Below are positions 62,173 to 64,000 of a stretch of 64,000 nt of DNA, piece by piece. The position numbers were made by a program, and so were the translations under genes. The stretch spans positions 124,001 to 188,000 of the forward strand of contig NZ_SMFT01000001.1 in NCBI RefSeq assembly GCF_004339025.1, given 5' to 3'. How positions within the stretch are numbered: the stretch's first letter is position 1; each line of letters begins with the position of its first letter. The stretch comes from Volucribacter psittacicida (GTDB lineage: Bacteria; Pseudomonadota; Gammaproteobacteria; Enterobacterales; Pasteurellaceae). A model generated the notes under the pieces. The model was not told the DNA's origin. It saw only the letters and a program-made list of their open reading frames with translations, and made no database searches.

Positions 62173-62179
62173 TGGATTT

Positions 62180-62287
62180 TATAATCGCTTTACTTTAAAT
62201 TATACAGCGAGCGTTAGTACGCTTCGCTGTACTCTTTGTTCTGTATTCGGACTGTCGCCTTGTCTTATTTAAATTGAAAGGATGATA
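62180..62287 (+). repeat. Dispersed intergenic repeat, copy K (full length)
   Basis: TATAATCGCTTTACTTTAA then ATTATACAGCG, TTAGTACGCTTCGCTGTAC, TCTTTGTTCTGTATTCGG, CCTTGTCTTATTTAAATTG and AAAGGATGATA. It fills the gap between the convergent nagK and orn genes. Confidence 0.85.
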
Positions 62288-62293
62288 AAAGAG

Positions 62294-62839
62294 CTATAAT
62301 TTAATAAAATTCTGCCGATAATACGCCAATTCTGCGATAGACTCACGAATATCATCAAGGGCGAGATGGGTATTTTTTTTGCTAAAACCTGCGAGGATTT
62401 CTGGTTTCCAGCGGCTGGCTAATTCTTTTAAGGTACTGACATCTAAGTGGCGATAATGGAAATAATCGGCGAGATCAGGCATATATTGGTAAAGAAAGCG
62501 TTTATCTTGGGCGACACTGTTACCACAAATCGGAGAGCAACCTTTAGGTACCCATTTTTTAAGAAAATCAAGGGTTTGTAGTTCGGCGGCTCGCTCATTA
62601 AGTTTACTTTGTTTTACACGCTCAATTAAGCCGTTGGCGCTATGCGTCTTTACACACCATTCACTCATGGCATTGAGCAAGCTATCAGGTTGATGAATAG
62701 CAAGGACAGGACCTTCCGCTAAAATATTCAGATCTTTGTCGGTCACGATGGTGGCAATTTCAATAATGCGTTCTTTGTTGGGATCAAGCCCTGTCATTTC
62801 CAGATCAATCCAGATTAGGTTTTGTTTATCTTGTAACAT
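62294..62839 (-). CDS. orn: Oligoribonuclease
   Basis: A DEDD-type 3'-5' exonuclease that degrades two- to five-base RNAs. The 181 residues begin with [13 protein letters not shown] (first acidic pair) and include [13 protein letters not shown] and [14 protein letters not shown]. Divergent from rsgA, as in H. influenzae and E. coli. Confidence 0.96.
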   Translation of the reverse strand: MLQDKQNLIWIDLEMTGLDPNKERIIEIATIVTDKDLNILAEGPVLAIHQPDSLLNAMSEWCVKTHSANGLIERVKQSKLNERAAELQTLDFLKKWVPKGCSPICGNSVAQDKRFLYQYMPDLADYFHYRHLDVSTLKELASRWKPEILAGFSKKNTHLALDDIRESIAELAYYRQNFIKL

Positions 62840-62950
62840 AGTGTATCCTTATACGAATTTTGGGCTATTTTAATCAAAAATACATAAAAAAACGACCGCT
62901 CTTTTGGATTTTTTGCGATCGTGCTAGCAAAGAGAATATTTATTTTTACT

Positions 62951-64000
62951 ATGGCAAAAACAAAACTCACTAAAAACCAACAACGGCGTATTCGTTCTAA
63001 TAAAGCGAAAACCTTGCATCGTCATCGCTCAAATAGTGAATATGAGGAACTTTGGCAAGATGATTTACTTGGCGAGCCACAGCCGGGCTTGGTGATTACA
63101 CGTTATTTTGCTCATGCGGATGTCGAGGATCAACAAGGGAATATTTTTCGTTGTAATTTACGCCGTACTTTAGCCAATGTGGTTGTGGGGGATAGGGTAT
63201 TATGGCGGCAAGGTCATCAGCATTTGCAAGGGATTAGTGGTGTTATTGAAGCCGTTGAGCCTCGCCAAACCGAGCTTTGTCGCCCGGATTATTATGATGG
63301 CTTAAAGGTAATTGCGGCGAATATTGATCGTATTATTATTGTCTCGGCGGTCTTGCCTACATTATCCTTGAATATTATTGATCGTTATTTGGTGGTATGC
63401 GAAACCGTACAAATTTCTCCGATTATTGTGGTTAATAAAGCGGATTTATTGACAGATCAACAACGTGAAGAGGTAGAGCAACAGCTAAAGATTTATCAAG
63501 ACATTGGTTATCAAACCCTGTTGATTTCAGCGAAAACAGGGGAAAATATGCAAAAACTGACCGCACTTTTAGCGGAGGGATGTTCAATTTTTGTTGGGCA
63601 ATCTGGGGTAGGGAAGTCTAGCTTGGTTAATCATCTTTTACCTGATGTAAATGCACAGACGAACGAAGTCAGTGAAACCTCAGGATTAGGGCAACATACC
63701 ACGACTTCATCACGTTTATATCATTTACCACAAGGGGGAGCCTTAATTGATTCCCCCGGGATTCGTGAGTTTGGTTTATGGCATTTGGAGCAAGAGCAAA
63801 TCGCTAAAGGCTATCGTGAGTTTCAATATTTTCTGGGTACTTGTAAATTTAGGGATTGTAAACATCAAACCGATCCCGGTTGTGCCTTAAAACAAGCGGT
63901 GGAACAAGGGAAAATTCACCCCATACGCTTTGAGAATTATCATCGTGTGGTGGCAAGTTTAAGTGAAACAAAATCTCAACGTCATTTTGTGCTTGATCCC
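62951..64000 (+). CDS. rsgA: Small-ribosomal-subunit biogenesis GTPase RsgA (3' end at window edge)
   Basis: A late 30S assembly GTPase. The frame starts [20 protein letters not shown] and stays open for 350 codons to the window end, so the stop lies just outside; the usual length is about 345-350. The OB-fold leads to a circularly permuted GTPase: NKADLL (G4) comes before the P-loop [12 protein letters not shown], with DSPGIREFG (G3) after it. The Zn site is in [14 protein letters not shown]. An uptake signal falls inside (63562). Confidence 0.95.
   Translation, partial: MAKTKLTKNQQRRIRSNKAKTLHRHRSNSEYEELWQDDLLGEPQPGLVITRYFAHADVEDQQGNIFRCNLRRTLANVVVGDRVLWRQGHQHLQGISGVIEAVEPRQTELCRPDYYDGLKVIAANIDRIIIVSAVLPTLSLNIIDRYLVVCETVQISPIIVVNKADLLTDQQREEVEQQLKIYQDIGYQTLLISAKTGENMQKLTALLAEGCSIFVGQSGVGKSSLVNHLLPDVNAQTNEVSETSGLGQHTTTSSRLYHLPQGGALIDSPGIREFGLWHLEQEQIAKGYREFQYFLGTCKFRDCKHQTDPGCALKQAVEQGKIHPIRFENYHRVVASLSETKSQRHFVLDP

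Noticed and set aside
10308-62287. The dispersed repeats as ordinary rho-independent terminators
   Set aside because: They have long, imperfect ends with a conserved middle and lack a consistent T-run after the stem; several lie upstream of genes and not after them.

Overview
The window looks like a chromosomal segment of a Pasteurellaceae bacterium that uses the Haemophilus-type DNA uptake signal (AAGTGCGGT / ACCGCACTT). That 9-mer recurs on both strands from about 8.2 kb to 63.6 kb. The DNA is AT-rich, and several gene blocks follow orders I recall from Haemophilus influenzae: guaBA, rnfABCDGE-nth-transporter, ribH-nusB-thiL-pgpA, ychF-pth-ratA-rnfH-roxA-xseA and mreBCD. The species cannot be fixed from the sequence alone. 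I saw no rRNA, tRNA or CRISPR array.

Region 1 (1-7080) is an accessory island of contact-dependent inhibition (CDI) material. The window opens inside a cdiA gene, just before its VENN motif. Its C-terminus carries an intein-like HINT domain and a GH-E type nuclease, followed by an overlapping ankyrin-repeat immunity gene. After it come a fossil of the same nuclease tail, a second ankyrin immunity gene, a promoterless cdiA fragment with a different, frameshifted C-terminal toxin, a small membrane immunity candidate, a third orphan toxin tail, and a membrane immunity candidate whose start is invaded by an (AAAT)11 microsatellite. The island ends with a 31-codon stub of a P4-type integrase beside the 3' end of guaA. 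It has no uptake signal sequences.

Region 2 (7081-31908) is core metabolism and energy: guaB-guaA (GMP synthesis), an NSS transporter, nth, the complete Rnf ion-pumping complex, sanA, metX with a MetJ operator, sixA, pykA, selD, ribH-nusB-thiL-pgpA, rnb, fabI, a yqjD/yqjE/yqjK-like trio and a Nif3-family gene. RnfC carries a 47-residue tandem repeat in which every full unit encodes one uptake signal.

Region 3 (32015-39964) is about half of an aryl-polyene-type pigment cluster: ketosynthase-like factor, acyltransferases, two acyl carrier proteins, dehydratase, AMP ligase, glycosyltransferase, thioesterase and LolA-like protein. The exporter, main ketosynthase and ketoreductase genes expected in such clusters are absent. 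An IS630-family remnant and a dispersed repeat lie where the cluster stops.

Region 4 (40216-64000) is mostly housekeeping: dcuB, ychF-pth, ratA-rnfH-roxA-xseA, a YkvI-like transporter, birA without its DNA-binding domain, tesB, mreBCD, letAB, the cueR/copA copper pair, ribA, nagK, orn and rsgA (running off the window end).

Eleven copies or fragments of one short intergenic repeat (full length about 90-110 bp; ends TATAGTCGTTT and AAACGACTATA; probably a MITE with TA target sites) are scattered from 10.3 kb to 62.3 kb. Four of them face the start of guaB, pykA, mreB or copA. With the CDI island, this family is the least ordinary content of the window.
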